Positions 32,533-40,162 are shown, counted from the stretch's first letter. The stretch is 43,068 nucleotides of DNA from Clostridia bacterium (GCA_900756545.1 CAAEKO010000065.1:1-43068); one strand, 5' to 3'. A program made the numbers and translations. The notes: generated from the sequence alone by a model not told the origin.

Positions 32533-33711
32533 TTATAATAACCTCTTAAGCCTTTTGCAGGCTTCCAAAGCATTTTCATGAGATCCAAAACCGGTCAGCC
32601 GGAAAAAACCTTCTCCATTTTCACCGAAGCCTGCACCTGGTGTACCGACAATATTGGCCTGAGTCAGCAGGAAATCAAAAAAATCCCAAGAGGCCATATG
32701 ATTCGGGCAAGCCAGCCACAAATATGGAGAATGTACGCCGCCTGTATACCAAATTCCTGCCTTTTGTAATGTTTCGCCCAACAAAGCAGTATTCCGTTTA
32801 TAATATTCCAAGGCCTCTAAGGTTTGACGCTGACCCTCCGGCGTGAAAACAGCCGCCGCTGCTTTTTGAATCACATATGGCACACCGTTGAATTTTGTGG
32901 TCTGGCGGCGGAGCCAGTAGTCCCGTAAATGCTTACCCTCCCGTACTAGGTCAAAAGGAACGATCGTATAACCGCACCGTGTTCCTGTGAATCCAGCAGT
33001 TTTAGACAGCGAGCAAAATTCAATTGCACATTCCTTCGCACCTTCGATTTCATAGATACTCTTTGGATAAGAATCATCTGTAATAAATGCTTCGTATGCA
33101 GCGTCAAACAGGATAACGGCGTCTTGTTTTTTTGCGTACGCAACCCATTCTGTAAGCTGTTTTTTATTATAGACTGCGCCTGTAGGATTATTTGGTGAGC
33201 AAATATAAATAATATCAGCCTTTTCACCGACAGGGGGCATGGGCAGAAAACCATTTTCCTGGTTTGCCTGTAAAAATCGTATATGCCGTCCAGTCATGAC
33301 ATTTGTGTCAACATATACAGGATAAACCGGATCGGGAATTAGCACAGTATTATTGGTATCGAAAAGGTCGAGAATATTTCCCAAATCGCTTTTCGCGCCA
33401 TCACTGATAAAAACCTCATCCGGAGAAAGCAACACATGATGGGACTGGTAATAGTCCTTTATAGCCTCACGCAAAAATGCATAGCCCTGTTCGGGACCAT
33501 ACCCATGAAAACTTTCCTTATGCCCCATATCCTCCACGGCCGCGTGCATGGCGCGAATTACGGCAGGGCAAAGGGGAAGTGTGACGTCGCCGATACCCAG
33601 CCGAATAATTTCCGCATCCGGATGTTCCTTTTGATAGGTCTGCACCTTATGATTAATGGTCGAAAATAAATAACTTTCCGTCAGATTTGCATAGTTTGCG
33701 TTTACTTTCAT
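32533..33711 (-). CDS. dapL: LL-diaminopimelate aminotransferase
   Basis: DapL makes LL-diaminopimelate from tetrahydrodipicolinate in one step. The 392-residue product starts MKVNANYANLTESYLFSTIN, and it has IIRLGIGDVTLPLCPAVI and KESFHGYGPEQGYAFLREAI, both strongly DapL-like. The PLP lysine is in CSLSKTAGFTGTRCGYTIVP. This is the plant/Chlamydia/Clostridia-type route that bypasses succinylated intermediates. ATG 33711 is chosen because AGAGGTG precedes it; the GTG at 33720 lies inside that site. It is the last gene of the glnA-ANTAR-dapF-dapL operon, 26 bases after dapF. I see no terminator after it. Confidence 0.95.
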   Translation of the reverse strand: MKVNANYANLTESYLFSTINHKVQTYQKEHPDAEIIRLGIGDVTLPLCPAVIRAMHAAVEDMGHKESFHGYGPEQGYAFLREAIKDYYQSHHVLLSPDEVFISDGAKSDLGNILDLFDTNNTVLIPDPVYPVYVDTNVMTGRHIRFLQANQENGFLPMPPVGEKADIIYICSPNNPTGAVYNKKQLTEWVAYAKKQDAVILFDAAYEAFITDDSYPKSIYEIEGAKECAIEFCSLSKTAGFTGTRCGYTIVPFDLVREGKHLRDYWLRRQTTKFNGVPYVIQKAAAAVFTPEGQRQTLEALEYYKRNTALLGETLQKAGIWYTGGVHSPYLWLACPNHMASWDFFDFLLTQANIVGTPGAGFGENGEGFFRLTGFGSHENALEACKRLKRLL

Positions 33712-33737
33712 TAATGACACCTCTTATATCTTTAGAT

Positions 33738-34586
33738 TTACAGTTCGATTTCCCCGGTAAAAACTGTGACTGCTTCGCCGGTCATAAATACGGTTTCATC
33801 CGTATATCGAATTTGCAGATCACCGCCCCGCAGTTTGACGGTGATCGTTTCATCCTTTGGGCAGAAGCCGTTGCGCACTGCGGCAACAGCGCTGGCACAA
33901 GCCCCTGTACCACAGGCCTGGGTTTCGCCGCTGCCTCGTTCCCAGACACGCATTTTCAAAGTATGCGCATCAATTACCTCTATAAATTCCGTGTTGACCC
34001 GTTCCGGGAAAATAGCGGCATGTTCAAATTGGACTCCGCTATTTTCGATATCCATTTGATCAATATTCGAACAGAATACTACGCAGTGGGGATTGCCCAT
34101 TGAAACGCAGGTGATATCCCATTCCGTACCGCCGATCTGCACCGGCCTGTGAATGACCTCGTTACCGGAGAGTGAAACCGGGATTTTATCCGGCGCGAAT
34201 TCTGCTGTCCCCATATCTACTGTCACCGCGTATACCTTGCCATTCCGAGCGGAAAGAGAAAGAGTCTTGATACCGCTTAGAGTTTCAATATGCAGCGTAT
34301 CCTGCGGGAAGCGACCGCTGTCGTATAGATACTTTCCGACACAGCGGATACCGTTGCCGCACATTTTGCCCTCACTGCCGTCCTGGTTGAAAATCCGCAT
34401 TTTCGCGTCCGCAATTTCTGAAGGGCAGATGAGGATGATTCCGTCCCCGCCGATTCCGGTATGATACTGTGAAAGCTGAATACTCAGACTTTCCGGATCA
34501 TCAATTTTTTGGTCGAAGCAATCAAAATAAACATAATCATTTCCACAGCCGTGCATTTTTGTAAATTTGAGCTTATTATTATCCAT
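33738..34586 (-). CDS. dapF: Diaminopimelate epimerase
   Basis: DapF converts LL- to meso-diaminopimelate, the direct precursor of lysine and of peptidoglycan. The 282-residue product has FTKMHGCGNDYVYFD at the N-terminus. The first catalytic cysteine is in GKMCGNGIRCVGKYL and the second in ETQACGTGACASAVAA. Its substrate is made by dapL just downstream, so the two form a complete terminal pathway. It begins 13 bases after the ANTAR regulator gene on the minus strand, which ties it to nitrogen control. RBS GAGGGATG precedes the ATG. Confidence 0.96.
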   Translation of the reverse strand: MDNNKLKFTKMHGCGNDYVYFDCFDQKIDDPESLSIQLSQYHTGIGGDGIILICPSEIADAKMRIFNQDGSEGKMCGNGIRCVGKYLYDSGRFPQDTLHIETLSGIKTLSLSARNGKVYAVTVDMGTAEFAPDKIPVSLSGNEVIHRPVQIGGTEWDITCVSMGNPHCVVFCSNIDQMDIENSGVQFEHAAIFPERVNTEFIEVIDAHTLKMRVWERGSGETQACGTGACASAVAAVRNGFCPKDETITVKLRGGDLQIRYTDETVFMTGEAVTVFTGEIEL

Positions 34587-34599
34587 AAATCATCCCTCT

Positions 34600-35166
34600 T
34601 TATATATCATAAGTCTGTAAGATTTTTTCCGCAATTTCCCGCTGGGAAACCCGGTTCTGCATGGATTGCTGTTCGATAAACCTATGTGCCTCCGCCTCTG
34701 TCATTTTTGAATATTGAATCAGCAGGCATTTGGCCCGGTCAACCATGCGGATATCTTTGATTTTTTGCTGGAGCATCTCCGTTTGGGGCGCGTTTGCCGA
34801 TAAGCGGCGGTGCATGGCTATAAGCATATCTATCGCATAGCCAAATACACGCCGTCCCATCTCAGGCGTAAAGAGAAATATGCCGGAATCGCGGGTTTTC
34901 TGGCGCATAGCCTCATAGATTTCTGATTTTACAACCAGAAGGACGCCGGCATTTGTTTTGGCAGCAGTTTTCGCGATATCATCGCCAAACTCATCTTCAA
35001 GAGGAGCCAGAATAATTACGATGGAAAACGGATTTTCCATTAAAAGCCGGTAAGCTTTTCCACCGGTGGATGTGCAGAAGCAGTCTGCTGGGAGCACAGC
35101 AGAAATCAATTCCTTATAAATATCTGTCCGTTTTTCGTGTCTGGATACAATTAAAATCTTTTCCAT
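34600..35166 (-). CDS. ANTAR-domain RNA-binding regulator with pseudo-receiver
   Basis: This 188-residue protein has an N-terminal receiver-like domain (about 1-118) and a C-terminal ANTAR domain (about 130-186, IKDIRMVDRAKCLLIQYSKM and TEAEAHRFIEQQSM). ANTAR proteins bind hexaloop RNA hairpins and prevent termination. In the receiver, the acidic pair near the first strand is replaced by SRHEK. The phosphoacceptor position in FSIVIILAPLEDEFG appears to be Leu, and the Lys of the fifth strand motif is Thr in FLFTPEM. Phosphorylation is therefore unlikely. It is encoded right behind glnA, like the NitR-type antiterminators of some Clostridium, and candidate RNA targets lie in both nitrogen leaders. 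ATG 35166 is preferred over GTG 35175, since AGGTGA overlaps the GTG. Confidence 0.9.
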   Translation of the reverse strand: MEKILIVSRHEKRTDIYKELISAVLPADCFCTSTGGKAYRLLMENPFSIVIILAPLEDEFGDDIAKTAAKTNAGVLLVVKSEIYEAMRQKTRDSGIFLFTPEMGRRVFGYAIDMLIAMHRRLSANAPQTEMLQQKIKDIRMVDRAKCLLIQYSKMTEAEAHRFIEQQSMQNRVSQREIAEKILQTYDI

Positions 35167-35181
35167 AGCCGTCACCTATCC

Positions 35182-36504
35182 TTAAACAGAAAGGAAGTAG
35201 GCGTCCATTTCAAATTGGAGCTGGTCTTGAGCCTTACAGTAGGCGTCCCATTGTGACTGCTTCTGTGCAATGTAACGGTCAAACAGCGGTTCATCCAGCA
35301 CCTGCTTAATAAATTTGCTTTCTTTTGCCAGTGATAGCGCTTCACCCAGCGATTGCGGCAGCGCCTTGATGGCATTATCCCGGATATAGTCCTCCGATTC
35401 AAATAAATTCAGGTCGCAGGGCGCAGTCAGCTTTTTCTTTTGTTCTATCCCGTCCAGACCGGCATGAATTAACAGCGCAAACACAAGATATGGATTGCAG
35501 GCCGGGTCAGGCGAACGCAGCTCCATCCTGTTTTTTTCGCCGTTGGGCGACGCCGGGATACGGATAAGCTGGGATCGGTTTTGGTGGGACCAGGTTATAT
35601 ATTTCGGCGCTTCAAAGCTGCCCAGCCGACGGTAGGAGTTTACCAGTGGATTCAGAAACGCGGTGATTTCCGCTGTACGCTCCAGAATGCCCTGAATAAA
35701 GCTTTCCGCATCAGCGGAATGGCGGGGTTGTGTTTCAAAGAGATTTTTGCCGCCGCGGATGAGGGAGATGTTGATATGCATACCATTCCCGCTCTTTTGG
35801 GGCAGAGGCTTTGGCAAAAAAGAAGCAAACACACCATTTTGCGCGGATACGGATTTGACGACCGATTTAAAGGTTAGGAAACTATCCGCTGCAGTTAAGG
35901 CGTCGGAATATCGAAAATCTACTTCATTCTGCCCGGGCCCGTTTTCGTGGTGAGAGCTTTCCGGACGTATGCCCATTTCCTCCAGCGTCAGACAAATATC
36001 CCGGCGGATATTTTCGCCCCGGTCAAGCGGCGCAATGTCCGCGTAACTGCCCTGATCGTAGGGGGAAAAGGTGGGATTGCCATTGACGTCTGTCTGGAAT
36101 AAATAAAACTCGCATTCGGTTCCCATTCTGCACATGAACCCCATATCCGCCGCACGCTGGACAGCCGTCTTTAATATATTACGGCTATCCGCCGGGCAGT
36201 CGCTGCCATCTGGATTCCTGACTGTGCAGAACATCCGCATGACCCGTTCATGCATGGGCCGCCAGGGGAGGATGGCGATGGAGGAGGCGTCCGGCACTAA
36301 AAAAAGGTCGGCCGCCTTTGCATCGCCAAATCCGGCCACTGCCGAGGAATCAAAGCATATCCCTTCTGAAAAAGCCCGGGGCAGCTCGTCAGCCATAATG
36401 GCGATATTTTTTTGCTGGCCGAACATATCGCAAAAGGCCAGCCGGACAAATTTCACGTCATTCTCCTTCACAAATTGTAAAATTTCAGAACATGTATCTC
36501 CCAT
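35182..36504 (-). CDS. glnA: Glutamine synthetase, type I
   Basis: GlnA makes glutamine from glutamate, ammonia and ATP. The 440-residue type I enzyme has TECEFYLF, ENGPGQNEVDFRYSDAL, KSGNGMHINISL, and SFEAPKYITWSHQNRSQLIRIP. It also has NRMELRSPDPACNPYLVFALL. Compared with the usual GMHVHQSL, the second His of this motif is Asn (GMHINISL), and the enzyme is somewhat divergent. The adenylylation loop of the proteobacterial type is absent. AAAGGA precedes the ATG. It leads an operon with the ANTAR regulator, dapF and dapL, behind a leader with an attenuator and a possible second promoter. Confidence 0.93.
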   Translation of the reverse strand: MGDTCSEILQFVKENDVKFVRLAFCDMFGQQKNIAIMADELPRAFSEGICFDSSAVAGFGDAKAADLFLVPDASSIAILPWRPMHERVMRMFCTVRNPDGSDCPADSRNILKTAVQRAADMGFMCRMGTECEFYLFQTDVNGNPTFSPYDQGSYADIAPLDRGENIRRDICLTLEEMGIRPESSHHENGPGQNEVDFRYSDALTAADSFLTFKSVVKSVSAQNGVFASFLPKPLPQKSGNGMHINISLIRGGKNLFETQPRHSADAESFIQGILERTAEITAFLNPLVNSYRRLGSFEAPKYITWSHQNRSQLIRIPASPNGEKNRMELRSPDPACNPYLVFALLIHAGLDGIEQKKKLTAPCDLNLFESEDYIRDNAIKALPQSLGEALSLAKESKFIKQVLDEPLFDRYIAQKQSQWDAYCKAQDQLQFEMDAYFLSV

Positions 36505-36535
36505 AATCTCGTCCTTTCTCCGTTTAGCAACAGTC

Positions 36536-36645
36536 TTTATTGCCGGATTTTAATTTGTTAACGCGCTATATTGACCCACGCGGTTTTCGTATGGACATAT
36601 GGCGGTTTAAATTATTTTTATTATATCACAGTTTCCGGCAATAAA
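36536..36645 (-). repeat. Distant perfect inverted repeat in the glnA leader
   Basis: TCCGGCAATAAA at 36634-36645 and TTTATTGCCGGA at 36536-36547 are perfect 12-bp inverse complements separated by 86 bases. In the glnA transcript from the upstream promoter, the arms would bracket the second promoter region and lie after the terminator, with the downstream arm about 20 bases before the ribosome site. The role is unknown. Confidence 0.6.
36620..36628 (-). promoter_or_regulatory. Second, extended -10 promoter of glnA (P2)
   Basis: On the minus strand TATAAT at 36625-36620 is preceded by TGA (extended -10). The -35 region is only T-rich. A transcript from here would start near 36613 and skip the hexaloop and terminator, so it could give a basal level of glnA. 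Confidence 0.5.
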
Positions 36646-36696
36646 AAAGGCGTTCATAAAAAATATGTACAAAACATATCCTTTATGAACGCCTTT
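36643..36696 (-). terminator. Leader terminator (attenuator) of the glnA operon
   Basis: On the minus strand AAAGGCGTTCATAAA (36696-36682) pairs perfectly with TTTATGAACGCCTTT (36660-36646), a 15-bp stem topped by an ATATGT/ACATAT hairpin and followed by a T run. It lies within about 60 bases of the predicted start site and well before glnA, so it should be a conditional attenuator. Its 5' arm overlaps the AAAGGC hexaloop. Confidence 0.88.
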
Positions 36697-36702
36697 GTTC
36701 AC
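36685..36702 (-). promoter_or_regulatory. ANTAR-type hexaloop hairpin in the glnA leader
   Basis: On the minus strand GTGAAC and GTTCAT pair (one G-U pair) around the six-base loop AAAGGC. Position 1 is A and position 4 is G, as reported for ANTAR RNA targets. The hairpin begins about three bases after the predicted start site. Loop and 3' stem are shared with the terminator 5' arm, so the two folds exclude each other. Confidence 0.7.
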
Positions 36703-36710
36703 TATAATCC

Positions 36711-36738
36711 ATTATAGACTTTTTTGGCCAAAAGTCAA
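36711..36738 (-). promoter_or_regulatory. Upstream sigma-A promoter of the glnA operon (P1)
   Basis: On the minus strand TTGACT (36738-36733) and TATAAT (36716-36711) are separated by 16 bases. The start site near 36704 places the hexaloop hairpin at the extreme 5' end of the transcript. Confidence 0.8.
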
Positions 36739-36773
36739 GCAGGATTTATAGATTTCAGCATTTTGAACAAAAA

Positions 36774-36796
36774 AACAAATTAAAAAATTTTTTGTT
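36774..36796. repeat. AT-rich inverted repeat between the divergent nitrogen promoters
   Basis: AACAAA and TTTGTT are inverted 6-bp arms around an A/T-only centre, lying in the 120-base AT-rich stretch between the two divergent promoters (36739-36859). Nothing else recognisable is there. It could be a protein site or merely an AT-rich promoter upstream region. Confidence 0.3.
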
Positions 36797-36859
36797 ATAT
36801 TATTATTTGTAGGAATTGAAAAAGGGAGAAGCAATCCAAAACTTTTTTTGAAAAAGGGG

Positions 36860-36888
36860 TTGACAAACCAAAAAAGTTGCAGTACAAT
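36860..36888 (+). promoter_or_regulatory. Sigma-A promoter of the asnA-glnN-amt operon
   Basis: Consensus TTGACA at 36860-36865 and TACAAT at 36883-36888 are separated by 17 bases. The start site near 36895 is about four bases before the hexaloop hairpin. Confidence 0.85.
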
Positions 36889-36898
36889 GTATTTGAAA

Positions 36899-36916
36899 CA
36901 CAGCAAAGGCGTTGTG
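36899..36916 (+). promoter_or_regulatory. ANTAR-type hexaloop hairpin in the asnA leader
   Basis: CACAGC (36899-36904) and GTTGTG (36911-36916) pair fully (one G-U) around the loop AAAGGC (36905-36910). The loop is identical to that in the glnA leader, and the spacing from the promoter is nearly the same. The stem bases differ between the two leaders but keep pairing, which is covariation-like support. Confidence 0.72.
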
Positions 36917-36946
36917 GGAGAGAAATCTTTCATGGCGCCTTTTTTG
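36905..36946 (+). terminator. Leader terminator (attenuator) of the asnA operon
   Basis: AAAGGCG at 36905-36911 pairs with CGCCTTT at 36936-36942 and is followed by T residues. The interior TGGGAGA and TCTTTCA also pair (two G-U) around a GAAA loop, giving one long hairpin. It ends 33 bases before asnA. Its 5' arm is the hexaloop itself. Confidence 0.85.
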
Positions 36947-36978
36947 TATTCAAAAATTGTTCAGAAAGGATGAGAAGC

Positions 36979-37986
36979 ATGAGCAAGATTATTGTTCCAC
37001 CGGCTTATCACACAACATTGAGTTTGTACCAGACACAGGACGCGATTAGTTTTATTAAGCAAACATTCCAGGCAAAACTGGCAGAGGCGCTGAATTTGAA
37101 GCGTGTGACCGCACCGCTGTTTGTAGATCCCGCGACAGGCCTGAATGACGATTTAAACGGTGTTGAGCGTGCAGTGTCCTTTGATGTGCCGGAGCTTGGC
37201 GAGGAGGCGCAGGTCGTGCATTCCTTGGCAAAATGGAAGCGGAACGCTTTGTACGCTTATGGCTTTTCGGCAGGCGAGGGATTGTTTACCGATATGAACG
37301 CCATACGGCGGGATGAGGAGCTTACCAACCTGCATTCCATTTATGTAGATCAGTGGGATTGGGAAAAGATCATTACCGCTCAGCAGCGAAACGTAGAATT
37401 TTTAAAGGATACTGTAAAGGCTATTGTCGGCGCAGTATGTGATACATTAGAGGCAGTAAAGGCGCGTTATCCGCAGCTGCCGGTTAAGCTTTCCCGGGAA
37501 GTGACATTCATCACAACGCAGGAATTGGAGGATCTTTATCCGGATATGCCGCCGAAGGAAAGAGAAAACATCTTTATCAAGGATCATCCCACCACATTCT
37601 TTATGAAGATCGGTGATTTGCTCAAATCTGGTCAAAAGCATGATGGCCGCGCGCCGGACTATGATGACTGGACTTTAAACGGCGATATTGTATTTTATAA
37701 CGAGGTATTGGGATGCGCATTCGAGGTTTCCTCTATGGGTATCCGGGTTGACGCTAAGGCAATGGCGGAGCAGTTGGTAAAAGCTGATTGTGAGGCACGG
37801 AAGGAATTCCCGTTTCATAAGATGGTGCTGGACGGCACACTGCCCCTGACTATGGGCGGCGGTATCGGTCAGTCCCGGCTGTGTATGCTGCTGCTGGGGA
37901 AAGCACACATTGGAGAAGTCCAGGTTTCCCTATGGGACGAGGCAACAAAGAAAGCCTGCAAGGAAGCCAATATTCCACTTTTATAA
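36979..37986 (+). CDS. asnA: Aspartate-ammonia ligase (asparagine synthetase A)
   Basis: AsnA makes asparagine from aspartate, ammonia and ATP. The 335-residue product matches E. coli AsnA (330). It has FIKQTFQAKLAEALNLKRVTAPLF at the N-terminus, NDDLNGVERAVSFDV, VVHSLAKWKRNALY, SAGEGLFTDMNAIRRDE and SIYVDQWDWEKII. The C-terminal GGGIGQSRLCMLLLGKAHIGEV is the class II synthetase motif 3. ATG 36979 has AAAGGA eight bases upstream. A longer frame from 36877 runs through the leader hairpins and is not real. It uses ammonia directly, which fits its place with glnN and the ammonium transporter behind one leader. Confidence 0.97.
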   Translation: MSKIIVPPAYHTTLSLYQTQDAISFIKQTFQAKLAEALNLKRVTAPLFVDPATGLNDDLNGVERAVSFDVPELGEEAQVVHSLAKWKRNALYAYGFSAGEGLFTDMNAIRRDEELTNLHSIYVDQWDWEKIITAQQRNVEFLKDTVKAIVGAVCDTLEAVKARYPQLPVKLSREVTFITTQELEDLYPDMPPKERENIFIKDHPTTFFMKIGDLLKSGQKHDGRAPDYDDWTLNGDIVFYNEVLGCAFEVSSMGIRVDAKAMAEQLVKADCEARKEFPFHKMVLDGTLPLTMGGGIGQSRLCMLLLGKAHIGEVQVSLWDEATKKACKEANIPLL

Positions 37987-38007
37987 ACGAACAGGAGTGT
38001 TTAAATT

Positions 38008-40098
38008 ATGCAGAATGTACCTGAATTATTTGGCAGTATGGTGTTCAATGACGCTGTAATGAAAGAGCGTCTGCCAAAAGCCACTTATAAAGCGCTGAAA
38101 AGAACAGTTGAGGATGGCCGCAGTCTGGATAAATCCATTGCAGATGTTGTGGCAAATGCCATGAAGGATTGGGCAATCGAAAAAGGCGTTACGCATTTTA
38201 CCCATTGGTTCCAGCCAATGACAGGTGTGACGGCGGAAAAGCATGAGAGTTTTATTACACCGGACAGCAATGGCGGCGTGATTATGGAATTTTCCGGAAA
38301 AGAGCTTGTAAAGGGTGAGCCGGACGCGTCAAGCTTCCCGTCTGGCGGCTTAAGAGCAACCTTTGAGGCGAGGGGATATACAGCGTGGGATCCTACGTCA
38401 TATGCGTTTATCAAGGAGAATACCTTGTGTATTCCGACTGCATTTTGCTCTTACGGCGGAGAGGCGCTGGACAAAAAAACACCGCTGCTCCGTTCCATGG
38501 AGGCACTGAATAAACAGGCGCTACGGATCATACGATTGTTCGGCAATACAGATGCGAAGCAGGTTTTATCTACAGTAGGACCTGAGCAGGAATATTTTCT
38601 GATTGATAAGGAGCTTTACCTGAAAAGAAAGGATTTGGTCTATACAGGCCGGGCGCTGTTTGGCGCAGCGCCTCCGAAGGGTCAAGAGCTGGAGGATCAC
38701 TATTTTGGTGTGATTCGGCCGCGGGTTGCGGAGTTCATGAAAGAACTGGACGAAGAGCTTTGGAAACTGGGGATTTATGCGAAAACAAAGCATAACGAAG
38801 TTGCCCCGGCGCAGCATGAGCTTGCCCCGATCTTCACAACGACAAACATTGCTTCTGACCATAACCAGCTGACGATGGAATTGATGAAGCGTATTGCAGA
38901 CAAGCACAATCTGGCCTGCCTTCTGCACGAAAAGCCGTTTGCAGGCGTCAACGGTAGTGGTAAGCACAATAACTGGTCTGTCTGCACAGATACGGGTGTG
39001 AATCTGTTTGAGCCGGGAGATTCTCCGCAGGATAACGCACAGTTCTTGTTGTTCCTGTGTGCGGTTATCAAGGCGGTAGACGAGTATCAGGATCTGCTGC
39101 GTGTAGCGGCGGCAAGTGCGGGAAATGACCATCGTTTAGGCGCTTCAGAGGCGCCGCCGGCAATTATCTCCATCTTCTTAGGCGATGAGCTGACAGAAAT
39201 CCTGAAAGCGATTGAAAGCGGAACACCTTACTCACAGAAAGCCACGGAAGAAATGAAAATCGGAGTACATACGCTGCCGCGGATTCCAAAGGATTCTACC
39301 GACCGGAACAGGACGTCGCCGTTTGCGTTTACAGGCAATAAATTCGAGTTCCGTATGCTGGGTTCAGCTTTCTCAATTTCAGGCCCCAATGTTGTTTTGA
39401 ATACAATCCTGGCAGAAGAGCTGGGACAATTTGCGGATAGACTTGAGCAAGAGGTGGACTTTACAGAAGGACTGAATAAACTGGTCAAAGATGTACTTAA
39501 GGCCCACAATAGAATCATCTTCAACGGCAACAGCTATTCGGATGAATGGAAGGAGGAAGCACAGCAACGCGGACTGCTGAATCTGCAAAAGACGCCGGAC
39601 GCACTGCCGTACTTCATTGCTGAGAAGAATATTGCGTTGTTCACAAAACACAAAATTTTCACGAAGGAAGAGATGATGTCCAGATACGAAATTTTGATGG
39701 ACAATTATGGTATCGTGATTGATATTGAAACGAAAACCATGATTCGGATGGTTCGTAAAGTGATTCTGCCAGCGGTCAGCGGTTATATCCGTGATATTGC
39801 GGAAACAGCGTCTTTGAAACAGACGGTATGCCAGGCATTGGCGGCGCGGACAGAACAGGAGCAAATCCAGTATTTATCCGGGCTGTATGACAAGATTTAT
39901 CAGCGTGTTGGCACATTGGAGGATGTTTTGGGGAATGCGCGTAAGCTGGCAGAAAGCGGCGAACGGGCGAAATGCTATGCGGACACAGTAGTGCCGGCTA
40001 TGCAGAAGCTTCGGGAGGCGGTAGACGACGCAGAGCTGCATACCGCTAAAGCTTACTGGCCTTATCCCACCTATGGAGAGATGCTTTTCAGCGTATAA
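38008..40098 (+). CDS. glnN: Glutamine synthetase, type III
   Basis: This is the large GSIII enzyme found in Bacteroides, cyanobacteria and some Clostridia. The 696-residue length is typical (about 700). The GSIII motifs are all visible: THFTHWFQPMTG, FPSGGLRATFEARGYTAWDP, VGPEQEYFLID, KTKHNEVAPAQHELAP, FAGVNGSGKHNNWSV, and RNRTSPFAFTGNKFEFRMLG. The active-site residues are distributed as in other glutamine synthetases but with little overall identity to GlnA. It is the second glutamine synthetase in the window. It starts 21 bases after asnA with CAGGAGTG upstream, with no promoter between, and so belongs to the same operon. Confidence 0.97.
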   Translation: MQNVPELFGSMVFNDAVMKERLPKATYKALKRTVEDGRSLDKSIADVVANAMKDWAIEKGVTHFTHWFQPMTGVTAEKHESFITPDSNGGVIMEFSGKELVKGEPDASSFPSGGLRATFEARGYTAWDPTSYAFIKENTLCIPTAFCSYGGEALDKKTPLLRSMEALNKQALRIIRLFGNTDAKQVLSTVGPEQEYFLIDKELYLKRKDLVYTGRALFGAAPPKGQELEDHYFGVIRPRVAEFMKELDEELWKLGIYAKTKHNEVAPAQHELAPIFTTTNIASDHNQLTMELMKRIADKHNLACLLHEKPFAGVNGSGKHNNWSVCTDTGVNLFEPGDSPQDNAQFLLFLCAVIKAVDEYQDLLRVAAASAGNDHRLGASEAPPAIISIFLGDELTEILKAIESGTPYSQKATEEMKIGVHTLPRIPKDSTDRNRTSPFAFTGNKFEFRMLGSAFSISGPNVVLNTILAEELGQFADRLEQEVDFTEGLNKLVKDVLKAHNRIIFNGNSYSDEWKEEAQQRGLLNLQKTPDALPYFIAEKNIALFTKHKIFTKEEMMSRYEILMDNYGIVIDIETKTMIRMVRKVILPAVSGYIRDIAETASLKQTVCQALAARTEQEQIQYLSGLYDKIYQRVGTLEDVLGNARKLAESGERAKCYADTVVPAMQKLREAVDDAELHTAKAYWPYPTYGEMLFSV

Positions 40099-40162
40099 TC
40101 AATGGTGTGTGGTTGTAAAAAAATAATTATTTGTTATCGAGACATTTAAGGAGGGGATTTCA

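Noticed and set aside
36505..36978. T-box or known amino-acid riboswitch in the nitrogen leaders
   Set aside because: I found no T-box core (TGGNACCGCG-like) or other riboswitch pattern I recognise; the hairpins are explained by the hexaloop attenuators.
36877..36978. 34-residue N-terminal extension of AsnA
   Set aside because: It would translate the promoter and attenuator hairpins and lacks a ribosome site; ATG 36979 has a good one.
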